A stretch of 64,000 bases of DNA from Nocardioides sp. Root190 (lineage in GTDB: Bacteria; Actinomycetota; Actinomycetes; Propionibacteriales; Nocardioidaceae). The DNA lies in assembly GCF_001428565.1 (NCBI RefSeq), contig NZ_LMIA01000012.1:241472-305471 (forward strand), written 5' to 3'. This document shows positions 7,644 to 15,521 of the stretch, in pieces. Below the pieces are notes generated by a model. The model had not been told where the DNA came from. It did not search any database and was given only the letters and a program-made list of their open reading frames with translations. Position 1 is the first letter of the stretch; each line of letters opens with the position of its first letter. The position numbers and the translations under genes are program-made.

Positions 7644-7725
7644 GGTCAGCCTCGAAGGCCCAGCCGCCCGCTCGTGCCGCGATCCACGCGCGGTCGTGTC
7701 GATGGGCGTCCGCCTGTCGTCGACG

Positions 7726-7731
7726 TACAGT
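7726..7731 (+). promoter_or_regulatory. Putative leaderless -10 (TACAGT)
   Basis: TACAGT lies six bases before ATG 7738 and supports that start for the small gene downstream. Confidence 0.5.
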
Positions 7732-7737
7732 CCTGCA

Positions 7738-7956
7738 ATGGGAAGCGGCGAGCGACGACTTGTGGACAACTTCTGGGATCTCCGCGACGACGCTTATGAC
7801 CATCCCGACCGATGGCAAGGAGTCACCGCCGAAGGCCTGTTCCAGCGACTGGCCGAGTACATCGAAGCGGCTGAGGAGCGCAGCGAGCCGATCGACTGGC
7901 GTCGAGATGTCACGGACCGACTGATTGCCTGGCGAGTGGCCGAAGCGGAGGGCTGA
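7738..7956 (+). CDS. Small acidic hypothetical protein
   Basis: This 72-residue helical protein (MGSGERRLVDNFWDLRDDAY ... IDWRRDVTDRLIAWRVAEAE) is of unknown function. The start is chosen by the leaderless TACAGT hexamer. In size and composition it resembles the 793-1023 product, a small acidic helical protein ending next to a repeat. Its TGA runs straight into the repeat at 7957. Confidence 0.6.
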   Translation: MGSGERRLVDNFWDLRDDAYDHPDRWQGVTAEGLFQRLAEYIEAAEERSEPIDWRRDVTDRLIAWRVAEAEG

Positions 7957-7985
7957 CCCGCTCGCTCATGCCGCTGTCGGGCGGG
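7957..7985 (+). repeat. Island repeat, single copy
   Basis: CCGCTCGCTCATGCCGCTGT followed by CGGGCGG begins at the stop codon of the upstream gene. It is diverged in the left arm but keeps the right half. Confidence 0.7.
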
Positions 7986-8024
7986 CATCTTTCGGGGCCG
8001 GCCGAGCTCGTTAGAGCGTGTGAA

Positions 8025-8438
8025 TCAAGAATGTCGACTCGGAGCGGGAGTCGGGATCCATTCGACGGCGGTGTCCTCCTCCATGGGCAATCCCGGCCCA
8101 ACTACGTGCTCGGTGCCGATCCCAAGCTCGCGGCAGAAGTCATACACGTGCTCGGTTGCGAGCCTCTCGCGCAGCGAGCTCAAGTGAATGGTGGCGTCTT
8201 CGACCTTGTCGTAGTCGAAGCGGAGCACTGCGGTGCGGTTGTCTCGTCGAAACAGGACGACGTCGCAGAAGCGCTTCTCTTCGTACCAAAGCAGACTTAG
8301 GCCGAGGGTGGCGAACATGAGGAAGGTGGTCTTGATGCCCGTCCAGACCGTCCAAGTCCAGTTGGTCTCCTGGTAGAGCGCGCGCACGTCGAACCAGCAG
8401 CCCGCGCTGGAGGCTGCGAAACCGTCCACCTCACGCAC
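8025..8438 (-). CDS. Hypothetical protein with one hydrophobic segment
   Basis: The 137-residue protein has a central hydrophobic stretch (WTGIKTTFLMFATLGLSLLWY, about residues 32-52). A charged C-terminal domain follows (EEKRFCDVVLFRRDNRTAVLRF ... EHVYDFCRELGIG). The topology suggests one membrane helix. Two Cys near the start and middle are not in a recognised motif, and the family is unknown. Confidence 0.65.
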   Translation of the reverse strand: MREVDGFAASSAGCWFDVRALYQETNWTWTVWTGIKTTFLMFATLGLSLLWYEEKRFCDVVLFRRDNRTAVLRFDYDKVEDATIHLSSLRERLATEHVYDFCRELGIGTEHVVGPGLPMEEDTAVEWIPTPAPSRHS

Positions 8439-8536
8439 CTCGCTCTGAGAACAACTCTTTGGTAACGACTCAACGAAGCGGCCCGGGGTCAGGTTCCAGA
8501 GGTTGCGTTCCCGCGGGGATCACTGGGAGGCAGGCA

Positions 8537-8613
8537 AGCCGACCATGCCGCTGTCGGGGCGGTACGCCCGACCATGCCGCTGTAAAGAGCGGGACGCCCG
8601 ACTCTGCCGCTGG
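8537..8613 (+). repeat. Island repeat, three tandem units
   Basis: CCGACCATGCCGCTGTCGG, CCCGACCATGCCGCTGTAAA and CCCGACTCTGCCGCTGG follow each other at about 30-base spacing with linkers GGCGGTACG and GAGCGGGACG. The array ends three bases before the stop codon of the minus-strand gene to its right. Confidence 0.85.
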
Positions 8614-8615
8614 AA

Positions 8616-9545
8616 TCACCCAGCCCACTTGCGTGGGCGTCGGCCGCTAGGCCCCCGCATCAGGAGGTAAGCAAGGCGCCCGAGCCGCGAGCTAGGAAGG
8701 TACCGACCGGCGGCATCTCGATCACCACCCCACATGCCCCCATCGGCGAGTGATCGAGCGAGCAGCGCCCTGGCCCTGTCAGGATCCGCCCGCAGAAACG
8801 ACGTGTCGAGGACCTGCTGGCCTTCGCACGACTCGAACCCTGCGACCCCCAGAAGTGGGTTGTCCAGATCGGTCACGACCACCGTGGCGCCCTTTTCCGC
8901 AGCAGTGTGAGCGGCGAAGTAGGCCAAGTCAAGCATCACTGATTCCGGGACACTAGGTGCTACCTCGAGAAACTCGAGACGCGCATCGCCACTCGGGTCT
9001 TTAGAAATGACGGCTTGACCGACATCGGGCGCGCCGGTCGAGTTGTTCTCGTAGGCGACCAACCATGCAATCTGGGTTCCAGATTTCAGACACTCCAAGG
9101 CAGGTTTAGGATCGAGCCCGTCGTGCCGAAGACAATTCGCTCGTCCTTCATCGAAGTTTTCTTCGAACGAGGACAGATAGAAGCGGTCGTCGTTCGGCCA
9201 CCCGCCTAGGTCGCGGAGCTCGATGTAGTCGCCGACTTGGCGCCGCCGTGCGCGCGCACGGAAGCCCGTGTCGAGCATGACCATGACACCGAGCCCGATT
9301 GAATCGAGCCACTCGTCATCACTCTCGACCGGACGCTTGTAGTAGAACTCGCGACGCGGGTCGACCAATCTGATCGGAATGCCGTAAACCCGTTCGTCGC
9401 CGCCCCAACGGACAAGCGGAACCACTTCGTCGGGATCGTGTCGCACATCAAGAACAACACCCTGGCTGAAGCCGGGGACAGGGTGACCGACGGGAAACAT
9501 CTCCGCGACGCGCTGGGCGAGTGAACGTAGGCCAGACTCCGTCAT
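8616..9545 (-). CDS. Hypothetical protein of 309 residues
   Basis: This is a larger soluble product of the island. The N-terminal half contains a beta-rich segment (PDEVVPLVRWGGDERVYGIPIRLVD) and the C-terminal half shows an acyltransferase-like order: LEFLEVAPSVPESVMLDLA, AEKGATVVVTDLDNPLLGVAGFE. That resemblance to GNAT-type enzymes is weak and only visual. The C-terminus is strongly basic (GRLAYLLMRGPSGRRPRKWAG). The stop lies three bases from a triple repeat. Confidence 0.6.
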   Translation of the reverse strand: MTESGLRSLAQRVAEMFPVGHPVPGFSQGVVLDVRHDPDEVVPLVRWGGDERVYGIPIRLVDPRREFYYKRPVESDDEWLDSIGLGVMVMLDTGFRARARRRQVGDYIELRDLGGWPNDDRFYLSSFEENFDEGRANCLRHDGLDPKPALECLKSGTQIAWLVAYENNSTGAPDVGQAVISKDPSGDARLEFLEVAPSVPESVMLDLAYFAAHTAAEKGATVVVTDLDNPLLGVAGFESCEGQQVLDTSFLRADPDRARALLARSLADGGMWGGDRDAAGRYLPSSRLGRLAYLLMRGPSGRRPRKWAG

Positions 9546-9608
9546 CCCTCAAGTCTGGCAGCAGGGACCCACGGCAATCATGCCCTTTGGGATCCCGGCC
9601 GAATCTGC

Positions 9609-9653
9609 ACGCCCATGCCGCTGTCGGGACGGAACGCCCGACCATGCCGCTGT
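9609..9653 (+). repeat. Island repeat, two tandem units
   Basis: GCCCATGCCGCTGTCGGGA and a perfect CCCGACCATGCCGCTGT are joined by CGGAACG. The array separates two minus-strand genes but reads on the plus strand. Confidence 0.85.
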
Positions 9654-9686
9654 GAGCACACCCGCTCACGATCCTGCACGTCCAGT

Positions 9687-9914
9687 TCAGACCCGGGGCG
9701 CTGATCGAAAGGGATGTCCGTCCTGCAGATACCAGGCGGTCCATGCGACCGGGAAGGCCAATCCCGCCAAGGCCGCAATCATCAAGCCGGACCCCCTACT
9801 CCGCTGACCGATCATGGTCAAGGCGACCAGTGCCCCGGAACCGAGAATTGCAATGGCCAAGGCGATCAGCATCAACCCAGTGTCCGGTGCTGACGCCAGA
9901 TCCGCCAGTGCCAT
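9687..9914 (-). CDS. Small two-helix membrane protein
   Basis: The 75-residue product from ATG 9914 begins MALADLASAPDTGLMLIALAIAI and has two transmembrane helices (LMLIALAIAILGSGALVALTMI and GLMIAALAGLAFPVAWTAWYL) joined by a short basic loop. Nothing identifies a function. The frame is open upstream to 10073, but that part is low-quality sequence overlapping the next gene. Confidence 0.6.
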   Translation of the reverse strand: MALADLASAPDTGLMLIALAIAILGSGALVALTMIGQRSRGSGLMIAALAGLAFPVAWTAWYLQDGHPFRSAPRV

Positions 9915-10008
9915 GTCATGCCGCGATGATTTCTGGCAAGGCCCATCGGGTGTGGCAGTCGGGCGAGCACTCGCCCCGACGGATGACGTCCGCGAAAAAG
10001 ACGCTAGA

Positions 10009-10371
10009 TCACCTGCTCGCGCGTCCAACCTCGGCGCCGGTGTCGAAGAAGTGATCGAGGTACTCAGGCGCATCGAGGGTGCTTCGCCTCAACAGGGAGA
10101 AGACTTCGGTCCCCTGCTTCGGCTTGTCGTCGAACCTGAACGCCTGGGCCAGTCCCGTGTATTCACATTCGAGGTTCTCCGCGTAAATGCGAGCTTCCAC
10201 CTCGGCAAGTGCGATGGCCTTCTTGAAGGACTTCGCGTGCCAGAGCGTGACCCTCTCTTCGTAGAAACGCTCCTGTGGCTGCAAGTCGCGGGGACCCCAA
10301 GGCTTGTCGTGCGCCGCGGCGAAAACACACCGGACCCCGTACCAGGATTTCGTGCTCGGCTTCTTGGCCAC
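10009..10371 (-). CDS. DUF4288 domain protein
   Basis: This 120-residue protein matches the DUF4288 pattern: SWYGVRCVFAA near the start, YEERVTLWHAKSFKKAIALAE in the middle, then EVFSLLRRSTLDAPEYLDHF and a closing FFDTGAE. The domain is small, cytoplasmic and of unknown biochemical role, and it is frequent among accessory and immunity-like genes. It shares its interval with the 9687-9914 membrane protein on the same strand. Confidence 0.75.
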   Translation of the reverse strand: MAKKPSTKSWYGVRCVFAAAHDKPWGPRDLQPQERFYEERVTLWHAKSFKKAIALAEVEARIYAENLECEYTGLAQAFRFDDKPKQGTEVFSLLRRSTLDAPEYLDHFFDTGAEVGRASR

Positions 10372-10445
10372 GCCACCACCTTAGGGAGTTGGGGTGAACC
10401 GCCGGTCCGCCAGACGCACGCGCCGATCGCGATGCTGCTGAAGCT

Positions 10446-10480
10446 GCGCCCGACAATGCCGCGCACACCGCCGTCGCGCC
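10446..10480 (+). repeat. Island repeat, diverged copy
   Basis: CGCCCGACAATGCCGCGCAC keeps the left half of the core and loses the right arm. Confidence 0.55.
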
Positions 10481-10557
10481 GATGAGCGCTCGAGCGCACA
10501 GAGCATTCACGCCGAGGTTCTCAGCCGGAGGGGTGGCGCGGGTGCGAGACTGGCTGT

Positions 10558-11196
10558 GTGACCGACGAGTGGTACCGGCTTCCGGATTGGGACGAGGAGG
10601 CTCGCGCCGAGTTTGAACGTCGGTTGAGAAAGGCGCGTTCTTTCAACCGGGCGCAGTACCTGCGAATCAAGGGCTTGGTCCTCAAAGAGGCAGGCGAGTT
10701 GGCGGGAGCGCGAGAGTTATGGCGTCGCGTATTCGACGAGGATGGCGAGTTCGCTGAGATGGACGCATGGGCAGCAGCCGAGCACCTGGGCGACTCATAT
10801 GTGGATCACGATCCTGACCTCGCGATCACGTTCTACCGACGTTCGATGAAGCGCAACAATTCTCTGAACATGACCACGGCAACGCAACCGATCAAACTCG
10901 CTGAACTGCTTCACCAACGGGGTCTTCCGAAGGATCTGGCCGAAGCAAAGAGGCTGCTAATGGACTGGCCGAAAATGGCGGACATGCCCATGCCCAGTGC
11001 GCACTTCCGGTGCAACGCTGCACTGGCGGAGGTCCTTGACGCAGCCGGCGATCGACAAGAAGCCCGTCAAGCCGCGATCCGTGCCTTGGCATTGGTCGAC
11101 GCCTCTGCTCCGTTTCCGCGTCACAAGGAGCTTGGCGTCGTAAGAGCCGACCGACGGACACTCAAACGATTGAATCAGATGGCGAGTCGCCAGTAG
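10558..11196 (+). CDS. TPR-like helical protein
   Basis: This 212-residue all-helical protein starts at GTG 10558. Repeated helix pairs with TPR-like spacing are visible (GLVLKEAGELAGARELWRRVF; AAEHLGDSYVDHDPDLAITFYRRSM; ALAEVLDAAGDRQEARQAAIRAL), giving about three to four units. Such folds bind partner proteins or peptides. There is no enzymatic motif. It lies alone between two repeat copies. Confidence 0.65.
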   Translation: MTDEWYRLPDWDEEARAEFERRLRKARSFNRAQYLRIKGLVLKEAGELAGARELWRRVFDEDGEFAEMDAWAAAEHLGDSYVDHDPDLAITFYRRSMKRNNSLNMTTATQPIKLAELLHQRGLPKDLAEAKRLLMDWPKMADMPMPSAHFRCNAALAEVLDAAGDRQEARQAAIRALALVDASAPFPRHKELGVVRADRRTLKRLNQMASRQ

Positions 11197-11216
11197 TCCT
11201 TTCGTCTGGTGGGTCA

Positions 11217-11242
11217 ACCGCCCGACCCTGCCGATGTCGGGG
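11217..11242 (+). repeat. Island repeat, single copy
   Basis: CCGCCCGACCCTGCCGATGT followed by CGGGG lies just after the TPR-like gene and differs from the core by two bases. Confidence 0.7.
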
Positions 11243-11358
11243 CTTGGCTTGCGCGTGGACACTTCACCTCGGGTGCGTCGTCACCGTTCTTCTGGTGTGG
11301 TGCGGGACGATGTTGCAGCGGGTGAGGTACTCCGCGCAATGGGGTTCGGAGGTTGAAC

Positions 11359-12504
11359 GTGCTGGAGCGTCAAGCGGTGATGGACACCAGCGAGCAGGTG
11401 CTCGCGGTGCGATCCTTGGAACAAGGCCCTCTTGAAGCTGCCGCGTGGGACTGGTCCGACAACACCCTGGTCCAACTGAGTGACGACCTGCTCGCCGAAG
11501 GTGAGTTCTGGATCAGAGCAGGCAATGGTTTCGCGACTGCGCTGGTCACGTCGCGACTGTTGGACGCCGCGCCTGGCGAGCCTGACAGTGAGTGGGAAGA
11601 CGTTGTTGAGCTCAGCCTCAGATGTTCGGGCCCGGTAGGCGTCACGGACCTGGTCGAGAATGATCCGTGGGTCGAGCTGATCGACGAACCGGGCAGGTAT
11701 CGACTTCGATTCAGCGTCCGCGGACGTCTTCTCGAGCAGGACCCCGAAGCGGAACTGGACGATGACGACCAGGACCTGGACTCACCGGAACCTGTCGAGT
11801 TCTACCTCTTGGAAGCCTGGCCAGAGCCCAATAGCCAACCGGCGGCGGTCCTGCGTCTGACGAGTGCATTCTCGCGGCACAACGATGACAACCCAAGGCC
11901 CTTGGCCCTTCCGGAGGTCGAGCCCGGTCTGGCGGCCTCGATCCGAATTGGTCGCGACGTCGACCGGGCCCCGGGGGCCCGCACCCTCAGTGGTCAGACC
12001 TGCTCGGTGGAGGTTGACCGTACGGTCCGCGGCACCCGACGGCGTCTGTTCCTCACCTGTGCACGCCTGACCTCGTGGAGTCAGTTTGTCACTGCAGAGT
12101 CGAGTTGGACCTGGGGCGGTTACCCGACCGAAGAACCCGGGCGGTTGCAGTGGGCCGAGTCCGGTGGACACGCCGACCAGTTGTCAGGCGCGACCGGCGT
12201 CATCCAGTACTCCTTCGTCGAGGTCGAGAAGCCCGGGCACGCGGTTCGACAATGGAACTGGCTCGCTCACCCCTCACCAGGCACGCCCTACATCCCCTAC
12301 GAGCAGTGGATTCCGGTCCTTGCCGAAAATGCGACCGTGACCATGAGGCTCTCCCAATCGAACGACTCCGAAGGCCAACCATGGACAGAGATCAGGTATC
12401 GGTTCGAAGGCATCCCCGTCGAGTGGATCGATGACATGCGGGACTGGCTCTCATTGCAGCTCGCGATTGCCGACCACCTCGAGTTCGGAGTCGCGAAGCA
12501 GTAA
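11359..12504 (+). CDS. Hypothetical beta-rich protein of 381 residues
   Basis: I set the start at GTG 11359 because GGAGG lies six bases upstream; TTG 11353 and ATG 11380 are alternatives. The soluble protein has an N-terminal beta-rich domain ending near PGRYRLRFSVRGR. An Asp-rich linker (AELDDDDQDLDSPEP) follows, then a second domain starting VEFYLLEAWPEP. The GRYRLR ... E.W.E motif pair recurs in actinobacterial hypothetical proteins, but I know of no function. It is one of the longest products of the island. Confidence 0.6.
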   Translation: MLERQAVMDTSEQVLAVRSLEQGPLEAAAWDWSDNTLVQLSDDLLAEGEFWIRAGNGFATALVTSRLLDAAPGEPDSEWEDVVELSLRCSGPVGVTDLVENDPWVELIDEPGRYRLRFSVRGRLLEQDPEAELDDDDQDLDSPEPVEFYLLEAWPEPNSQPAAVLRLTSAFSRHNDDNPRPLALPEVEPGLAASIRIGRDVDRAPGARTLSGQTCSVEVDRTVRGTRRRLFLTCARLTSWSQFVTAESSWTWGGYPTEEPGRLQWAESGGHADQLSGATGVIQYSFVEVEKPGHAVRQWNWLAHPSPGTPYIPYEQWIPVLAENATVTMRLSQSNDSEGQPWTEIRYRFEGIPVEWIDDMRDWLSLQLAIADHLEFGVAKQ

Positions 12505-12609
12505 CGCCCGCCAATCCACCTGCTGCCCGGCCTTGCCGAGGCGCGAGCGTTGTCGGGGACTGCACGCAGACGCCGCTGCGATCGCCGGACGCCCGGGGAT
12601 GTGCCTGGT

Positions 12610-12615
12610 TAAGGT
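12610..12615 (+). promoter_or_regulatory. Putative leaderless -10 (TAAGGT)
   Basis: TAAGGT lies six bases before GTG 12622 and predicts a leaderless mRNA for the lipoprotein gene. Confidence 0.5.
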
Positions 12616-12621
12616 TCGCGA

Positions 12622-13956
12622 GTGAGAGACCCTCTGCCGCGTGCCTGGCGTCGGCTGGCGTCAGTGAGTGTGGCGATCTGTCTGTTCTGGACCGTCACTG
12701 CGTGTTCGGGCCTGGCCGACGACGTGAAGGGCATGCCGGGCGTCGTCGACGTCAAGGTCACCGAGGCTGATGGCGACGATCTGGGGCGGCCAGCCAAGCT
12801 CGTCGCGGTGACGATGCGCGATGACGCCACCGCCGAGCAGATCGAGAGCGTGCTCGCCGAGTACGACGAGGAGCGAGCTGGCCAATCCGTACAGCTCGTG
12901 ACCGTCACCCTCGAAGGGCTCGCGTCCTCGTCGCTGTCCATCGGGCAGACAGCCACCCGGACCACGGAGTCCGTGGCAACGCTTCTGGCCGTCGCAAAGG
13001 AGCCCGACGTCGAAGGAATCGAGCTCGAGGTCTCCGCCGAGGACCTTGACGCCCGTATCGATATGCGCGCCGGCGGCCTGAACAGGGTCGACGCGATGGT
13101 GACGAGATACTGGGACGAACTAGCTGCGACCACCGACTCCATGTCCCGCGCGACCTTGATCGTCCAAGCGGACGGCTTCCTCATCGCCCGCGACAAGGGA
13201 TCAGACGAGTCGCTGAGAGCGAAGGTTGCAGTTGCCGAGAAGGTCGATCGGAACCAACCCCTGGTTGGTGTCCAGATCAGCCGCAGCCAGCTCGAACTGC
13301 GAGTTCGATCCGATGCCGAGAAGATCGCGGTGCGTCAGATCGTCCGGCGCACACCATCGGCTGAATCCGTCGGTCGCGTGCGAGTGGTGACGGAGTCCGT
13401 CGACCTGTCCGACGCCGCAGGGCGCTTGCGCGAAACTGCCCGCCGCGTGGTGAACAAGATCCGCCACGACGAGTACTTCCGGTTCGCTCGCATCGAGGGC
13501 GACGAGCTGCACATCGGCGCCGCAAACATGGAGGAAGCCCTGACGCTTGAGGGTTACTTCGGCACCGGCATCGATCCCGTTCATCGGCCGATCGCGGTTC
13601 GTTTCGTACTCGACGGTGGTAGCGACTTCGGAAAGCTTGCCGGCGTCAACTTCCACCTCTACACCGCGAGCGCACTGTCAGAGCAAGACGAATGGTCGCG
13701 CTTCTCAGTGACCACACGAGGTAGCGGTCGTACCGCACAAGTGGACGTCGTTGCGAGGCCTGGTGTGACCTATGGCGACGCAGCCGAAGCGCTCGCTGCC
13801 CTTGGCGCAGCGTCCACTGTCACGTGGACAGACGACCGACCCGAGATCACCCTGACACCAGCGGGACCTGACTGGCGTGAGGTGGCCATTGAGGGCGATG
13901 TCAGCGATCAGCAACGCGCCGACATCATCGCCGGATGGTCCCAAGGTGCTGACTGA
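12622..13956 (+). CDS. Large putative lipoprotein
   Basis: The 444-residue product has a basic N-terminus, a hydrophobic core and lipobox VTAC (Cys about residue 28), so it should be anchored outside the membrane. Several repeated alpha/beta units follow, each with a strand such as VVDVKVTEAD, VQLVTVTLEG or RVRVVTESV followed by a helix, resembling tandem ferredoxin-like or BON-like modules. I do not recognise the family. The downstream gene starts four bases after its stop and is probably cotranscribed. Confidence 0.7.
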   Translation: MRDPLPRAWRRLASVSVAICLFWTVTACSGLADDVKGMPGVVDVKVTEADGDDLGRPAKLVAVTMRDDATAEQIESVLAEYDEERAGQSVQLVTVTLEGLASSSLSIGQTATRTTESVATLLAVAKEPDVEGIELEVSAEDLDARIDMRAGGLNRVDAMVTRYWDELAATTDSMSRATLIVQADGFLIARDKGSDESLRAKVAVAEKVDRNQPLVGVQISRSQLELRVRSDAEKIAVRQIVRRTPSAESVGRVRVVTESVDLSDAAGRLRETARRVVNKIRHDEYFRFARIEGDELHIGAANMEEALTLEGYFGTGIDPVHRPIAVRFVLDGGSDFGKLAGVNFHLYTASALSEQDEWSRFSVTTRGSGRTAQVDVVARPGVTYGDAAEALAALGAASTVTWTDDRPEITLTPAGPDWREVAIEGDVSDQQRADIIAGWSQGAD

Positions 13957-13960
13957 CTTG

Positions 13961-14314
13961 ATGCGACGCAGAAGGCCCTCGAACCTCCCTGTCGCCGTGT
14001 CCCTGGCCGTGTGCCTCGGTCTGGTCGCCTTTTCCTTCGCTTGGTCAGCTTGGCAAGCCAGCTGCTACGACGACAGCGATCCCAGCTACTACGTCGGCGG
14101 CATCGTGCTCCTGCTCGCGGCGCCTGGCACTTTGTTTGGGGGCTTCGTCGCGGTCCTGCGGATGTTCGGCAGCGCTCGAAGCGACTTGTGGAACGTGCTC
14201 TCCTGGCTGGTCGTCGTCCTGTACCTCGCGCTCGCCATCCTTGTCGGCCTCGAGGTCTGGTCGACAAGGGGCGACAGGGTCTATTGCGGTGGTGTTTCAC
14301 CCTACGGGGACTGA
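13961..14314 (+). CDS. Small membrane protein with three helices
   Basis: The 117-residue protein starts four bases after the lipoprotein gene, indicating translational coupling. Helices lie at about residues 9-29 (LPVAVSLAVCLGLVAFSFAW), 43-66 (GGIVLLLAAPGTLFGGFVAVL) and 76-95 (VLSWLVVVLYLALAILVGLEV). Two Cys face the outside near helix 1 and the C-terminus. No family is recognised. Pairing with the lipoprotein suggests a small envelope complex, which is only an inference. Confidence 0.65.
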   Translation: MRRRRPSNLPVAVSLAVCLGLVAFSFAWSAWQASCYDDSDPSYYVGGIVLLLAAPGTLFGGFVAVLRMFGSARSDLWNVLSWLVVVLYLALAILVGLEVWSTRGDRVYCGGVSPYGD

Positions 14315-14405
14315 TGAACCGGCACGCTCCCCCGGACCTGCCGCTCTGCGGCAACCCGCGATTCGCCCCGGCCGAGTCGCGAGGACACTTCCGAACCATG
14401 CCTCG

Positions 14406-14792
14406 CTAGACGTTCAAATTCCTGCGGCGTGACCTGAGATCGCCAACAGCGCCGAGGAGAAGCATCAAGCCTCCGGCCAATGACAGGAGCAGGGCAAGCA
14501 CGCCACTGGCGACTGCGGCGTTGGACCTGCTGCTGTTCGCGGCGTAGCACTTCTCGGCCACCTCGTCGCGAAAGGCCTCAGCATGATCGCCCCCTGGGCC
14601 ATCGCTGTTGTTGTTGAGTGCCGCGTCCCACGGAGCGATGGTGCACTCGACCTTGCCAGCCGGTCCTTCGTCGTTGAGATCGGACGCGGTGATGTCGACC
14701 GTCGGGTTGTCGAGCCACAGCAACAAGCCGACGGCAAGGGCGAGGAACGCACCCACGAACAGGCTCGCCAGGCAGACTCTGTGCTGCATCAA
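14406..14792 (-). CDS. Two-helix membrane protein
   Basis: The 128-residue protein has an N-terminal helix (CLASLFVGAFLALAVGLLLWL) and a C-terminal one (AAVASGVLALLLSLAGGLMLLLGAVG) enclosing an extracytoplasmic loop of about 60 residues with two Cys (VECTIAPW, EKCYAANS). This helix-loop-helix layout with paired Cys recurs in actinobacterial hypothetical proteins. It is the last gene before the conserved catabolic block and ends the island-like region. Confidence 0.65.
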   Translation of the reverse strand: MMQHRVCLASLFVGAFLALAVGLLLWLDNPTVDITASDLNDEGPAGKVECTIAPWDAALNNNSDGPGGDHAEAFRDEVAEKCYAANSSRSNAAVASGVLALLLSLAGGLMLLLGAVGDLRSRRRNLNV

Positions 14793-14837
14793 CCGATCCT
14801 ATGTCGGTGGCTCGAGGAGCTCCCGACTTGTCGTACC

Positions 14838-15491
14838 TCAGCCCTCGTACGGAACCTCGGTGCGCCAGTCCGACTCGTCCTGGTCGATCGCAGCGCGCAG
14901 TGCCTGGGCGACGTTGTCAGGGGCGAACGGGCCTTCCTTGGCGAGCATCCCGCGGACGGTGACCGACACGGCCCGGATGCCGTCGTCCTTCAGCGTCGCG
15001 TCGATGCTGTGCACCAGGTTCTGCAGGCCGGCCTTCTGCACACCCAGGGAGGCGGCGCCGTTCCACGGCTGGTCGGCGGCCATGCTGCCCGTGGCGGTGA
15101 CGCGGCCTCCGGAGCCCAGGAACGGGCGCGCGGCCTGGACCAGGCTCAGCAGGGCGCCGACGCCGAGCCGGACGTCCTCCAGGAGCTCGTCGGGCGTCAG
15201 GCTGAGCGGGTTCTTCTCCCGGTACGCCGACGGGTTGAAGTGGACGACGTCGAGGTGGCCGAAGCGCTCCGCCAGCCGGGTGACGGCGGCGCGGGTGGCC
15301 ACGTCATCGGTCAGGTCGACAACGAGCCCCTGGGCTCGACCGCCGGCCGACTCGATCTCTCCGATGAGCGTCTGGAGTACGCCGTCGTCCGCACCCAGCA
15401 GTCCGACCTGGGCACCGTCCGCGGCGTACAGGCGAGCGAGCGAACCACTCACGCCCGGTCCGGCACCGGCGATCAGCACGTTGCGTGTCAT
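14838..15491 (-). CDS. SDR-family protein lacking the catalytic Tyr
   Basis: The 217-residue Rossmann protein begins MTRNVLIAGAGPGVSGSLARLY, with the Gly-rich dinucleotide motif, and has DLTDD and HFNPSAY at the positions of the SDR acidic and NNAG-like motifs. In the active-site stretch the Ser is followed by LGVQK where YxxxK is expected, so the Tyr appears to be Leu. It may be a non-standard reductase or a binding protein. It is the last gene of a minus-strand run from fadD19 (gaps of 30 and 25 bases and a one-base overlap), so it probably belongs to the sterol operon. Confidence 0.75.
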   Translation of the reverse strand: MTRNVLIAGAGPGVSGSLARLYAADGAQVGLLGADDGVLQTLIGEIESAGGRAQGLVVDLTDDVATRAAVTRLAERFGHLDVVHFNPSAYREKNPLSLTPDELLEDVRLGVGALLSLVQAARPFLGSGGRVTATGSMAADQPWNGAASLGVQKAGLQNLVHSIDATLKDDGIRAVSVTVRGMLAKEGPFAPDNVAQALRAAIDQDESDWRTEVPYEG

Positions 15492-15521
15492 GCCGCCAGC
15501 CTAGGCCCGACCCGGTGCCGC

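Larger units (their letters stand above)
315..14350. other. Cassette-array-like accessory island
   Basis: About 24 small genes on both strands are separated by copies of one short repeat (core CCCGACCATGCCGCTGTCGG) that keeps a single orientation. Most repeat-to-repeat intervals hold exactly one gene, and a few hold two. Base composition is visibly less GC-rich than in the catabolic genes to the right. Few products are recognisable. The layout resembles an integron gene-cassette array, but no integrase and no GTTRRRY/RYYYAAC core sites were seen. The edges are approximate, and the left edge may lie outside the window. Confidence 0.55.

Noticed and set aside
315..14350. Canonical integron
   Set aside because: No GTTRRRY/RYYYAAC core sites were found in the repeats and no integrase is in the window; only the architecture is similar.
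315..14350. Island repeats as ordinary intrinsic terminators
   Set aside because: They keep one orientation regardless of gene direction, have a conserved loop sequence and lack U-tracts.
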